DNA of 64,000 nucleotides from Photobacterium angustum. GTDB lineage: Bacteria > Pseudomonadota > Gammaproteobacteria > Enterobacterales > Vibrionaceae. The position numbers and the translations under genes were made by a program. Position 1 is the stretch's first letter. Each line of letters begins with the position of its first letter. The stretch is taken from contig NZ_MSCJ01000001.1 in the NCBI RefSeq assembly GCF_002954615.1, forward strand, positions 2,356,001-2,420,000, given 5' to 3'. Shown here one piece after another: positions 19,566 to 31,260 of this stretch. The notes under the pieces were generated by a model. It searched no databases, was not told where the DNA came from, and worked only from the letters and a program-made list of their open reading frames with translations.

Positions 19566-20579
19566 CTAAACTTCTTGATTAAATAGTGATTCGATATTTA
19601 ACCCTTGATGAGTCAACATATCACGTAAACGTCGTAAACCTTCAACTTGAATTTGACGTACTCGTTCACGGGTTAAACCAATTTCTCGTCCCACATCTTC
19701 TAATGTTGAGGCTTCATAACCTAATAGGCCAAATCGACGCGCTAACACTTCACGTTGTTTAGGGTTGAGTTCTTGTAACCAGTGAACAATCGAGTTTTTA
19801 ATATCATCGTCTTGGGTTGATGATTCAGGACTACCACCTTTCTCATCAGGAATGATATCAAGTAGTGCTTTTTCGGAATCCCCACCGATCGGATTATCTA
19901 CCGAGCTCACACGCTCATTTAAGCGCAGCATACGGTTCACATCATCAACCGGTTTTTCCAATTGTTGAGCGATATCTTCTGCCGTTGGCTCATGATCCAG
20001 CTTTTGTGCTAATTCACGTGCTGTACGTAAATAGACATTGAGCTCTTTAACGACATGGATTGGCAACCGAATAGTACGGGTTTGATTCATGATAGCCCGT
20101 TCAATCGTTTGACGGATCCACCATGTAGCATAGGTAGAAAAACGGAATCCACGCTCGGGATCAAATTTCTCAACCGCGCGGATCAAGCCTAAATTACCTT
20201 CTTCGACTAAGTCGAGTAACGCAAGTCCTCGATTACTATAACGGCGTGATATTTTTACAACTAAACGAAGATTACTTTCAATCATACGTTTACGGGCGAC
20301 TTCATCGCCTCTTAATGCGCGACGTGCATACAGTACTTCTTCTTCTGCGGTAAGTAATGGCGAATAGCCAATTTCACCGAGATAGAGTTGAGTTGCATCC
20401 AGTGCTTTTTGAGTGGCCTCATATTTGGCAAGTTCAGCATCATCTGTATCATCGGTTACAGGTGATGCTGCGGTAGTTTCAGAACTATCATCAGCAGACG
20501 TAGGTGCTGGTACATCAATATCCAGTTCTTCGTCTAAAGTGAATGAATCAAGGTTTGTGGCTGTGCTGCTTCTACTCAT
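19566..20579 (-). CDS. rpoS: RNA polymerase sigma factor RpoS (sigma-38)
   Basis: 337 residues from an ATG with GGGAGG just upstream; a longer in-frame start (MLTRHLGGA) lacks support. Region 2 contains [32 protein letters not shown], shown here only by key segments [10 protein letters not shown] and [10 protein letters not shown]. The region 4 helix-turn-helix is [18 protein letters not shown]. The N-terminal 50 residues are acidic and variable. It is the general stress and stationary-phase sigma factor. It follows nlpD, inside which the main rpoS promoter lies in related bacteria. Confidence 0.97.
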   Translation of the reverse strand: MSRSSTATNLDSFTLDEELDIDVPAPTSADDSSETTAASPVTDDTDDAELAKYEATQKALDATQLYLGEIGYSPLLTAEEEVLYARRALRGDEVARKRMIESNLRLVVKISRRYSNRGLALLDLVEEGNLGLIRAVEKFDPERGFRFSTYATWWIRQTIERAIMNQTRTIRLPIHVVKELNVYLRTARELAQKLDHEPTAEDIAQQLEKPVDDVNRMLRLNERVSSVDNPIGGDSEKALLDIIPDEKGGSPESSTQDDDIKNSIVHWLQELNPKQREVLARRFGLLGYEASTLEDVGREIGLTRERVRQIQVEGLRRLRDMLTHQGLNIESLFNQEV

Positions 20580-20661
20580 AGCGCCTCCCAGATGGCGAGT
20601 TAGCAAGACATTACAACTTCATCATGTCATCTCTTATTGCTGCATCATTGATCTTTCACTT

Positions 20662-21543
20662 TTACTTCGGTAAATAACGCATCGGATCGACGGATTTACC
20701 CTTATAGCGAATTTCAAAGTGTAGCCTTACACTGCTAGCCCCAGTGCTTCCCATGGAAGCTATCTTTTGCCCAGCTTTTACTTGTTGTTGTTCTTTTACT
20801 AAAATTTTGTCGTTGTGTGCATAAGCACTTAAGTAGTCTTCACCATGCTTAATAATGACTAAATTACCGTAACCCGGTAGCGCATCACCAGCATATACAA
20901 CAAGACCTGCGGCAGTCGCCTTAATGGCTTCTCCTCGCGTACCTGCAATATCAATACCTCTATTGCCGTTATCTGAATTAGAAAAACCAGCAATAATTTT
21001 CCCTTTTACAGGCCAAGCCCATTTAGATGTTGCTGAACTTGTACTTGGTTTAGTTGTTACAGGTTTGTTAACTTTTGAGTTTTCAGAGTACTCTTTTGGT
21101 TTTGGCTGTGCAACCGTTTTATTGGTTGTTTTTTGCTCTGGTTGTTTAACAACTGGCTTTTTCGGTGTTGTTGGAGTGGTATTTACAACAGGAGGCTTGA
21201 CCACAACAGGAGGCGTTGAAGAACTATATGATGAGCTATTACTCCCATTAGGGATCACTAAGCGCTGACCTGGGTAGATAATATAAGGTTCTGATAGATT
21301 ATTGTTTTTCACAATATCTTTTACATTTTGCCCAGTAACATAGGAAATAAAATATAACGTATCTCCTTTCTTTACCGTGTATGAATTTCCTTTAAAACTA
21401 CCACGCTCTAATTGTGAGTAATCTTTGCTGAGATTGGCAACCGGTGCTGGTGTATGACTACTACAAGCTGATAGCAGGATCATACTCGTCACTGCTAACA
21501 AGGAAGGTTGAATTATTTTTTTCATCATACACTCTGTATTCAT
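20662..21543 (-). CDS. nlpD: Murein hydrolase activator NlpD (LysM and degenerate LytM domains)
   Basis: A 293-residue lipoprotein with lipobox LLSAC near residue 27. A LysM domain (YTVKKGDTLYFISYVTG) is followed by a Thr/Pro/Lys-rich linker and a C-terminal M23/LytM domain. The catalytic metal ligands are degenerate (NRGIDIAG; LHFEI in place of HxH), as in E. coli NlpD, which activates amidase AmiC at the septum. The start is uncertain: ATG at 21543 or the MKKIIQ start at 21525. It overlaps the pcm-surE-truD operon end-to-end, with 3 bp to pcm. Confidence 0.93.
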   Translation of the reverse strand: MNTECMMKKIIQPSLLAVTSMILLSACSSHTPAPVANLSKDYSQLERGSFKGNSYTVKKGDTLYFISYVTGQNVKDIVKNNNLSEPYIIYPGQRLVIPNGSNSSSYSSSTPPVVVKPPVVNTTPTTPKKPVVKQPEQKTTNKTVAQPKPKEYSENSKVNKPVTTKPSTSSATSKWAWPVKGKIIAGFSNSDNGNRGIDIAGTRGEAIKATAAGLVVYAGDALPGYGNLVIIKHGEDYLSAYAHNDKILVKEQQQVKAGQKIASMGSTGASSVRLHFEIRYKGKSVDPMRYLPK

Positions 21544-21546
21544 GGT

Positions 21547-22176
21547 TTAAGCCAAATCTCCAGCCAATAAAGGCACAAATCTTACGGGTTCAATCACGGT
21601 TTCGCAAAATGCTTCGCCATTTCGAACAATTAATTTCAATTCTTGCTGTTGACAACCAACAGGTAAAATTAATCGTCCACCATCAACAAGTTGAGCAAGT
21701 AAGCTCTGGGGGATCTCACTTGCTGCAGCTGTCACGATAATCGCATCAAAGGGACCTTTGCTTGCCCATCCTTGCCATCCATCGCCATGTTTAGTTGATA
21801 TATTATGTAACTCTAACTGCTTAAAGCGTCGTTTTGCCTGCCACTGCAACGCTTTGATTCGTTCAACAGAATAAACATGCTCAACCAGTTGAGCTAATAC
21901 GGCGGTTTGATATCCAGAGCCAGTACCAATCTCTAATACAGACGATTGATAGGTTAGCCCTAGTAACTCTGTCATTCTTGCCACAATATAAGGCTGAGAA
22001 ATCGTTTGTCCGCTACCTATGGGTAACGCATTATTCTCATATGCCTGATAGGAAAAAGCTTCATCAATAAAACGCTCTCGAGGCACTGTTGCAATCGCAT
22101 TGAGAACGCGTTGGTTACTTATCCCTTTATTGTTTAAAAATGTTATCAAGCTATCTACTTGATTTTGATACCGCAT
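21547..22176 (-). CDS. pcm: Protein-L-isoaspartate O-methyltransferase
   Basis: This 209-residue SAM-dependent enzyme starts repair of isoaspartyl residues in aged proteins. Motif I is [16 protein letters not shown] near 75-90, preceded by [15 protein letters not shown], the family hallmark. The C-terminal LRFVPL-type end (EPVRFVPL) is present. Only 2 bp separate it from surE, giving the conserved surE-pcm-nlpD-rpoS order. Confidence 0.97.
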   Translation of the reverse strand: MRYQNQVDSLITFLNNKGISNQRVLNAIATVPRERFIDEAFSYQAYENNALPIGSGQTISQPYIVARMTELLGLTYQSSVLEIGTGSGYQTAVLAQLVEHVYSVERIKALQWQAKRRFKQLELHNISTKHGDGWQGWASKGPFDAIIVTAAASEIPQSLLAQLVDGGRLILPVGCQQQELKLIVRNGEAFCETVIEPVRFVPLLAGDLA

Positions 22177-22178
22177 GA

Positions 22179-22931
22179 CTACTGGATCTCCACATTTTTC
22201 ATCCAGCCCTCAATTCCAACCATGGCATCATGCGCGGTTAAATCGACTTGTAGCGGCGTGATTGATACAGCTCCTTGCTCTATCGCATAAAAGTCAGTAC
22301 CAATACCAGCATCTTGGCATTGACCGGGAGGGCCTAACCAATATAGCGGTTGGCCTCTTGGGTCATGCTCTTTGATCATATTTTCAGCACGATGTCTTGC
22401 CCCAAGACGAGTGACTTGCCAAGGTTTAAGTTGCTCAAAAGGCACATCAGGAACATTTATATTTAATATATTGTTGCTGGGTAATGGCTGCTTAGATAGC
22501 TGTTCAATCACTTGTTTAACAACCTTTGCTGCCGTTATAAAGTGTGTATTACCAACAAGTGAGACTGCAATAGCAGGAACACCTAGAAAGTGCCCTTCTG
22601 TTGCCGCTGCCACAGTACCGGAATACAGCACGTCATCACCTAAATTAGCGCCATGATTGATCCCTGCAACGACAATATCGGGACGTTCATCCAACCATTC
22701 ATTCAGTGCAAAATGCACACAATCAGTTGGCGTTCCTTGTACTGAAATACGGTTTTCAGCTTCTTGTCGAATACGCAGTGGATAATCTAAGGTCAATGAA
22801 TTTGAAGCACCCGATCGATTTCGATCGGGTGCAACCACAATTACATCGGCCAGTTGGCTTAATTCTTTTGCAAGTGTATTGATGCCTTCGGCAAAAATGC
22901 CATCATCATTGCTGATCAATATTCTCATCAT
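22179..22931 (-). CDS. surE: 5'/3'-nucleotidase SurE
   Basis: This 250-residue metal-dependent phosphatase acts on nucleoside 5'- and 3'-monophosphates in stationary-phase survival. Metal-binding Asp residues are in [10 protein letters not shown] at 7-16, and [25 protein letters not shown] residues near 93-113 complete the site. GAGG precedes the tandem ATGATG start. The 5' end overlaps truD by 26 bases. Confidence 0.97.
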   Translation of the reverse strand: MMRILISNDDGIFAEGINTLAKELSQLADVIVVAPDRNRSGASNSLTLDYPLRIRQEAENRISVQGTPTDCVHFALNEWLDERPDIVVAGINHGANLGDDVLYSGTVAAATEGHFLGVPAIAVSLVGNTHFITAAKVVKQVIEQLSKQPLPSNNILNINVPDVPFEQLKPWQVTRLGARHRAENMIKEHDPRGQPLYWLGPPGQCQDAGIGTDFYAIEQGAVSITPLQVDLTAHDAMVGIEGWMKNVEIQ

Positions 22932-23991
22932 TCACAACCTCAGATTTAAGTGGCATGATTAACTCACGCACTACCGAGGTGGCAAAACTACCAGCAGGCA
23001 GAGCAAATGAAACAATCAAATCTTTGTCTTCAAAATGCCATTGCATATTATTAGGCATTAATAATAATGCACGACGATCATGACGCATTCGGTTATCTCG
23101 AACAAGCTTAACCAATGCGGGTTCTTGTTCAACAATTGCCAACTCAAATGCTTGTGCTTCCGCTTGAGTAGGCAGAGCATTGTCACCAAGCAACGGACCT
23201 GTAATAGCTACCTCGCCACTATTGACTTGCTGTTGGAGTTCATCGGTTACCACATCAGCAACAAACGTGCGCTCATCTCCTGCCATTTGTAAGCAATCGC
23301 CTGCCATAATGGTTGAGGTTGAACCGTGCTCAATTCGCTTTGATAATACTTGGTTAAACATCCAAGAACGTGCTGCTGATAAGTAAAAACTACGCTTACT
23401 CTTATCACGCACACGGAATTCATCATTGCCCCAAGCGCGTGCTTTAACCACGTTATTACCACCATGACCAAAACGCTGCTCACCAAAATAGTTTGCAACA
23501 CCTTGTGCTTTGACCATTTCCAGACGCTCAGTTAATGCATCAAGGTTATCTAGATCAGTAAGGCGTAATTGGAACCAGTTACCCGCTAAATCACCTGGGC
23601 GTAATTTTTTATCATGGCGTGTCACTTCAAGAATTTCGACACCTGGATGTTCAGCTTCAAATTGGCTTAAATCAGGATCAGCTTTACCCGGTAAGTGAAC
23701 ACTTAACCATTGCTCTGTGATTGCATGGCGATCTTTCAACCCAGCCCAGCTAACATCACGTGATTTAACACCACATGCTTTAGCTAACTCATTCACTACA
23801 TATTTGGTGTTTTCACCGACTTTGCGAATTTTCACCATCAGGTGTTCGCCTGTACCGCTAAATTTAAAACCAAGTTCTTCATTAACGATGAAGTCCTGAG
23901 GACTGGCTTTAAGACGTCCGTGACAGATTGGCTTTGCATGTAGCCAATTAAAACAATCCATTATATTTTCTGCAGTGTTGGAGTGAGACAT
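22906..23991 (-). CDS. truD: tRNA pseudouridine(13) synthase TruD
   Basis: This 361-residue enzyme makes pseudouridine 13 in tRNA-Glu. The catalytic Asp lies in GLKDRHA at residue 87. QRFGHGGNN near 170 and [10 protein letters not shown] also match the family. An internal ATG at 23961 ([12 protein letters not shown]) aligns better with E. coli TruD; neither start has a strong ribosome-binding site. It lies 4 bp after ispF. Confidence 0.96.
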   Translation of the reverse strand: MSHSNTAENIMDCFNWLHAKPICHGRLKASPQDFIVNEELGFKFSGTGEHLMVKIRKVGENTKYVVNELAKACGVKSRDVSWAGLKDRHAITEQWLSVHLPGKADPDLSQFEAEHPGVEILEVTRHDKKLRPGDLAGNWFQLRLTDLDNLDALTERLEMVKAQGVANYFGEQRFGHGGNNVVKARAWGNDEFRVRDKSKRSFYLSAARSWMFNQVLSKRIEHGSTSTIMAGDCLQMAGDERTFVADVVTDELQQQVNSGEVAITGPLLGDNALPTQAEAQAFELAIVEQEPALVKLVRDNRMRHDRRALLLMPNNMQWHFEDKDLIVSFALPAGSFATSVVRELIMPLKSEVVNDENIDQQ

Positions 23992-23995
23992 AAGC

Positions 23996-24472
23996 TCAAG
24001 ATACCTTTTTAATTAAAACAACCGCTTCACAAGCAATGCCTTCTTTACGTCCAGTAAAACCTAAACGCTCAGAGGTCGTTGCTTTAACATTTACATTGGC
24101 GATATCTGTTTCCAGATCTTCTGCAATCGCTTGGCACATCGCATCAATATACGGCGCCATTTTTGGCGCTTGTGCAATAATAGTAACGTCTACATTACCA
24201 AGACTGTAACCTTGTGCTTTAACTTTACTGTAGACATCACGTAATAAATATCGGCTATCAGCACCAGCCCATTCCGCATCTGTATCGGGAAAATGACGAC
24301 CAATATCCCCCGCGCCTATTGCGCCAAGTAATGCATCACATACCGCGTGTAGTGCAACATCACCATCAGAATGAGCGATCAGACCTTGCTCATAAGGGAT
24401 TGCTACCCCACCAATAATTACCGGGCCTTCACCACCAAATTTATGAACATCAAAACCATGACCAATTCGCAT
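23996..24472 (-). CDS. ispF: 2-C-methyl-D-erythritol 2,4-cyclodiphosphate synthase
   Basis: This 158-residue MEP-pathway enzyme cyclises CDP-ME 2-phosphate. Zinc ligands D8, H10 (GFDVH) and H42 are in place, together with [11 protein letters not shown] and the [12 protein letters not shown] signature near 132. It overlaps ispD by one base (ATGA type), consistent with translational coupling. Confidence 0.98.
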   Translation of the reverse strand: MRIGHGFDVHKFGGEGPVIIGGVAIPYEQGLIAHSDGDVALHAVCDALLGAIGAGDIGRHFPDTDAEWAGADSRYLLRDVYSKVKAQGYSLGNVDVTIIAQAPKMAPYIDAMCQAIAEDLETDIANVNVKATTSERLGFTGRKEGIACEAVVLIKKVS

Positions 24473-25182
24473 TATGGTAATTCCTTTAATAACTGTTGTA
24501 GGTAGAACTCAGCTAAAGCTAAATCTTCAGGTTGTGTCACTTTTAGATTATCCGCACGTCCTTTCACCAGTACAGGTGAAAAACCACAAAACTCAAGCGC
24601 AGACGCTTCATCTGTGATCACCGCTTCTTTTGCTAAAGCGGTCGTTAACGCGTCACGTAGTTGACTGGCACGAAACATTTGAGGCGTTAATGCATGCCAT
24701 AGTTGCTCACGGTCAACGGTGTGATCAATCACTGCGAGTGCATTTGAATTAACAGTACTGCGTTTCATGGTATCGCGTACTGGCGTGGCAAGGATTGCGC
24801 CATATTCAGACGTTTCAGCCACAGCCATTAATTGACGGAGATCTTCGATACGTACACAAGGGCGAGCAGCATCATGTACCATCACCCATGCGTTATCATC
24901 ATTGATTGCTGCTAGGCCTGAAAATACGGAATCAACACGCTCATTACCGCCATCAACCACAGTGATACGGGGATCCATCGCTAACGGTAACGTCGGAAAG
25001 TAAGGATCGTTCTTACTTACTGCAATCACAACATGTTGGATTTCAGATAAGCTTAATAAACGCTCAACCGAATGTTCTAGAATCGTTTTACCAGCAATCG
25101 TTAAATATTGCTTCGGACGATCAGCGGCCATACGGCTACCAACCCCTGCTGCAGGTACAATAGCAATGCATTTATCGATCAT
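24472..25182 (-). CDS. ispD: 2-C-methyl-D-erythritol 4-phosphate cytidylyltransferase
   Basis: This 236-residue enzyme makes CDP-ME in isoprenoid synthesis. The nucleotide-binding loop [10 protein letters not shown] at 9-18 is followed by PKQYL, and the VHDAARPCV motif lies near 105. It precedes ispF directly and feeds it. Isoprenoid precursors are also needed for the ubiquinone pathway encoded further along this window. Confidence 0.97.
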   Translation of the reverse strand: MIDKCIAIVPAAGVGSRMAADRPKQYLTIAGKTILEHSVERLLSLSEIQHVVIAVSKNDPYFPTLPLAMDPRITVVDGGNERVDSVFSGLAAINDDNAWVMVHDAARPCVRIEDLRQLMAVAETSEYGAILATPVRDTMKRSTVNSNALAVIDHTVDREQLWHALTPQMFRASQLRDALTTALAKEAVITDEASALEFCGFSPVLVKGRADNLKVTQPEDLALAEFYLQQLLKELP

Positions 25183-25218
25183 GAAAGGTTATCTCATCAC
25201 TTAACTAAAAATGTGTAA

Positions 25219-25497
25219 TTAGTTACTATCACCAACAACACGAATAAATGTTTCCCCTGGTTTCACCAAACCAAGATCAGTACGCGCACGCTCTTCCACA
25301 GCTTCTTTACCGCCATGAAGATCTTTGATCTCCGCATACATTTGCTGATTACGTTGATGTAATTCAGCATTAGCGGCTTGTTGTAAGCTTACACTCTCTG
25401 TGACTGCGGTAAATTCTTTCATACCGTTTTTGCCATACCAGAAATCATATTGTAACCAAGCGATAAGAACCAATAATACAATAATAAACAGGCGCAT
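25219..25497 (-). CDS. ftsB: Cell division protein FtsB
   Basis: 92 residues: one N-terminal membrane helix (RLFIIVLLVLIAWLQY), then a coiled coil (about 35-65) and a C-terminal ERARTDLGLVKPGETF stretch characteristic of FtsB. It forms the FtsQ-FtsB-FtsL divisome complex. It heads the ispD-ispF-truD operon, as in E. coli. Confidence 0.95.
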   Translation of the reverse strand: MRLFIIVLLVLIAWLQYDFWYGKNGMKEFTAVTESVSLQQAANAELHQRNQQMYAEIKDLHGGKEAVEERARTDLGLVKPGETFIRVVGDSN

Positions 25498-25764
25498 ACT
25501 TCTCCCTGCGAAATAATTTTAAACAGCAAGCTGCATTCCGATTATTGAATAAACCTAAATAATTGGAATACATTTTGCGAGTCAGCAATAATCCCATAAT
25601 CAGTCAATGGTGACTACTATTATGCTATGAGACTTTACATCTCCCTTACTTAACATTTCTTTTCCTGAAAATAAAAACAGTGTTCACTGACAACAATACA
25701 AAATAAGCATTTGTTCCTGCATAAATATTGATGCCGCTTAGTGTTGTATTTTTTATTTTAGAGA
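25498..25764. other. Intergenic region between eno and ftsB
   Basis: About 270 bases upstream of ftsB with no ORF or RNA gene seen. It presumably holds the promoter of the ftsB operon, but I could not pick a convincing -35/-10 pair. Confidence 0.5.
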
Positions 25765-25796
25765 TAAAAAAACCGCCTCTTGCAAGGCGGTTTTAT
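25765..25796 (-). terminator. eno terminator
   Basis: Stem AACCGCCT / AGGCGGTT (25771-25792) with A-run and T-run on either side, about 45 bases past the eno stop. Confidence 0.85.
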
Positions 25797-25837
25797 TTAA
25801 CCAAATTGAGTAAACTCAATCATCGCTTAATAGAAAA

Positions 25838-27169
<1,332 letters not shown>

Positions 27170-27222
27170 TTAAAAGCTAAAAAAATAGCTGTAGCCATAA
27201 CAACTACAGCTATCAGTAATCC

Positions 27223-28986
<1,764 letters not shown>

Positions 28987-29081
28987 TCAAGTAAGCGTTA
29001 TGCCACTGAAATATCAAGCTTTAACAACCAAAACAATGCTAAATAGGTATATTTTATTTATAATCCATACCTTAAATTCAA

Positions 29082-29894
29082 TTACTGATTTTTACTTTCT
29101 TTATCTTTAACACTATTCCATGCTTCATCTAGCTCAGTTAATGAACACTGACTAATGATCTTTCCTTGTTCTAGCACACTTTCTTCCACTTGGCGAAAAC
29201 GCTTTTCAAATTTTTTATTGGCTTTTTGTAATGCCATCTCTGGTTTTACTTTTAAATGACGACTTAAATTCACCACTGAAAATAGTAGATCACCGAGCTC
29301 TTCTTCTATTCGTTGTTGTTCTGGCACCGCTTGAATCACTTCGTCCATCACTTCATCAAGCTCTTCTTTTACCTTATCAACCACTGGTGCTAATTCATCC
29401 CAATCAAAACCAACATTCGCGCAGCGTTTTTGAATTTTATCAGCACGCATTAATGCTGGTAATGCGTTTGGAATATTGGCAAGCAAGCTCACATATTGCT
29501 CTTTAGCTGCGCGCTCTTTGGCTTTTTCGGCTTCCCAGTTTTGTTGAACGGCTGCTTCATCATCAAAATCAGCATCACTAAAAACATGGGGATGGCGACG
29601 GACCAGCTTTTCACTTATGCCTGCCACTACATCGTCAAATTCAAACAACCCTTGTTCTTTGGCCATCTGACTATAAAAAACAACTTGGAACAATAAATCA
29701 CCTAATTCTTCTTTTACATCGTTCCAGTTTTTCAGCTCGATGGCATCAGCCACTTCATAGGCTTCTTCAAGGGTATAGGGAACGATTGAATCAAAGTTTT
29801 GTTTCAAATCCCACGGACAACCACGATGTGGGTCTCGCAACTGAGACATAATCGCTAATAATTGTTCCATTTGAGATGCTTTTTTATTATCCAT
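29082..29894 (-). CDS. mazG: Nucleoside triphosphate pyrophosphohydrolase MazG
   Basis: A 270-residue protein with tandem MazG domains. The first has GCPWDLKQNFDSIVPYTLEEAYEV and the metal-binding EELGDLLFQVVFYS; the second has EEELGDLLFSVVNLSRHL. It hydrolyses NTPs and dNTPs to monophosphates and lowers ppGpp in E. coli, where mazG follows relA. Here a three-gene accessory cassette separates it from relA. Confidence 0.95.
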   Translation of the reverse strand: MDNKKASQMEQLLAIMSQLRDPHRGCPWDLKQNFDSIVPYTLEEAYEVADAIELKNWNDVKEELGDLLFQVVFYSQMAKEQGLFEFDDVVAGISEKLVRRHPHVFSDADFDDEAAVQQNWEAEKAKERAAKEQYVSLLANIPNALPALMRADKIQKRCANVGFDWDELAPVVDKVKEELDEVMDEVIQAVPEQQRIEEELGDLLFSVVNLSRHLKVKPEMALQKANKKFEKRFRQVEESVLEQGKIISQCSLTELDEAWNSVKDKESKNQ

Positions 29895-29905
29895 ACCATC
29901 AACTC

Positions 29906-29945
29906 TTTAAAAATGGCGCTTTAAGCTTCTAACTTTAAAGCGCCA
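29906..29945 (-). terminator. Terminator of the Cys/His-rich cassette
   Basis: Long hairpin TGGCGCTTTAA / TTTAAAGCGCCA (29914-29945) followed on the minus strand by AUUUUU. It lies between the His-rich ORF and mazG, so it should isolate the cassette. Confidence 0.75.
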
Positions 29946-29996
29946 AAACTTCGATAGTTAATACTAGAAAACTAATTTAGAAATTCATAGCAACGA

Positions 29997-30311
29997 TCAA
30001 TCATCATCATGTTGGCAATGCTCATGTTGCTTATGATGATCTCTAGCATGATCACAATTTTCATGTCCATTATCGCCATCATAATGATGATTATCACATC
30101 GATGTTGATGTGACTCATGACGATGGTGTCTACACCCTTGGTGATGTGAATAATGGTGTTGGCAATCAGAGTGATGAGAGCACGTGTGATTAGATGAATC
30201 TACGCTATAAGACTCTGCTAACGCATAGTTTGGCAACAGAAATGACATTAACAATAACATTACTATTGTAAGACTTTTTTCTCTAATCATGCTTAATACA
30301 TTCGACTTCAT
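29997..30311 (-). CDS. Secreted His/Cys-rich protein, putative periplasmic metal binder
   Basis: I do not recognise a family. The 104-residue protein has a clear signal peptide with cleavage predicted after A32 (YALA). The mature 72 residues contain 21 His and 6 Cys, plus many Asp, in repeated HH and C-x-x-H patterns. This composition points to binding of Zn, Ni, Co or Cu in the periplasm. GGGG precedes the ATG. It lies 14 bp after the 62-residue ORF, with a strong terminator downstream. Function is inferred from composition only. Confidence 0.75.
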   Translation of the reverse strand: MKSNVLSMIREKSLTIVMLLLMSFLLPNYALAESYSVDSSNHTCSHHSDCQHHYSHHQGCRHHRHESHQHRCDNHHYDGDNGHENCDHARDHHKQHEHCQHDDD

Positions 30312-30325
30312 AATACCCCCGTTAA

Positions 30326-30514
30326 TTATTTAAACGTTACTTTATCTGCACCCACTTTCATTCCCTGCAGGCAAAGAATAAAAAACAGCAATTGTTTGAT
30401 TTCATCGCTAGGTACATTGATAAAGTTATTATCAGGAAGAAGAAACATTGAAATAAGTAATAAAACACTCGTAACACTATTTTTAGTTAATAATTTTAAT
30501 AGTAAATTTTTCAT
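30326..30514 (-). CDS. Small hydrophobic protein of unknown function
   Basis: 62 residues with a hydrophobic N-terminal half (SVLLLISMFLLPD) and a second hydrophobic stretch (LLFFILCLQG). The N-terminus resembles that of the next ORF (SLTIVMLLLMSFLLPN), suggesting they derive from a common signal-peptide module. AAGAGAA precedes the ATG. No family was recognised. Its position between two metal-binding-like genes suggests a shared operon. Confidence 0.5.
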   Translation of the reverse strand: MKNLLLKLLTKNSVTSVLLLISMFLLPDNNFINVPSDEIKQLLFFILCLQGMKVGADKVTFK

Positions 30515-30659
30515 AATAGTTCTCTTGCCGCTTTATTTATAAAGCAACATCATTAATTAATAACAACTATCACTCATCTATATAATTAAGATGGGATAAT
30601 TAATTTGTTAAATTAACACTTACTTTGAATCCAATTTAGATCCAGAAATAAGCAAACTA

Positions 30660-31052
30660 TTAGGCAATAGGAGGGCGATAAATTGATTTTATAACGGCAA
30701 GAACAAGCGACTCTTGAAGATATTCAATCGGTAACAGCTTACTGACGCGAGCGATAACGAGTGGAGGAAAAGAGAGTAGATGAAATGCATTACCACCAGT
30801 ACGAGGTAATACTCTACAACATGAACACTGTGAACAGTCATTACAACCGTGATCACATTGCAAACTGCAGTGATGAGATTGTTGAGTAGCCGTTTGCTGG
30901 TATTGCAGTTCGCTCTTGATATTAGTTGCTAAATTAGCAGCATTAGAGACTTGAACATTTTGACTCATATACGCAGCATTTACACTACTACTTAACAGTA
31001 ATATTGCTATAAATAATGCATATAAAATTTTATGTAATTGAGATAAATACAT
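30660..31052 (-). CDS. Secreted Cys-rich small protein, CzcI-like in style
   Basis: 130 residues with a signal peptide (cleavage near SVNA, residue 26). A dense Cys/His cluster (HHCSLQCDHGCNDCSQCSCC) occupies about residues 60-79, and the C-terminus ends IYRPPIA. The cluster suggests soft-metal binding. The length, signal peptide and RPP-type end recall small proteins found beside heavy-metal efflux systems, but that is an analogy, not a match. A consensus-like promoter lies 30 bases upstream. No transporter gene is adjacent. Confidence 0.65.
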   Translation of the reverse strand: MYLSQLHKILYALFIAILLLSSSVNAAYMSQNVQVSNAANLATNIKSELQYQQTATQQSHHCSLQCDHGCNDCSQCSCCRVLPRTGGNAFHLLSFPPLVIARVSKLLPIEYLQESLVLAVIKSIYRPPIA

Positions 31053-31080
31053 ACTGAGTCTTTATTTAGAAGTTAATAGA

Positions 31081-31109
31081 ATATTATCGGTCAATTATAT
31101 ATGAGTCAA
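31081..31109 (-). promoter_or_regulatory. Promoter of the Cys/His-rich cassette
   Basis: TTGACT (31104-31109), a 17-bp spacer, then TAATAT (31081-31086) on the minus strand, about 30 bases before the first ORF. The spacing is ideal for sigma-70 rather than the 19-20 bp of MerR-controlled metal promoters. Confidence 0.6.
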
Positions 31110-31210
31110 CATCAAGCCTTGTTTTAGATCATTAAACAAATAAAGAAATGAATTATTTTTTATAAGAACTAAGCATAAAATAATTGCTACTACTCATAAT
31201 GCTGTATAAA

Positions 31211-31240
31211 TAAAAAAGGGAAGCATATTGCTCCCCTTAA
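31211..31240 (-). terminator. relA terminator
   Basis: AAGGGGAGCA / TGCTTCCCTT stem (one G-U pair) with a 3-base loop (31216-31238), then a U-run on the minus strand. It ends relA about 23 bases past its stop and separates it from the small cassette. Confidence 0.85.
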
Positions 31241-31260
31241 TTTTTATCTTTATCGATTAA

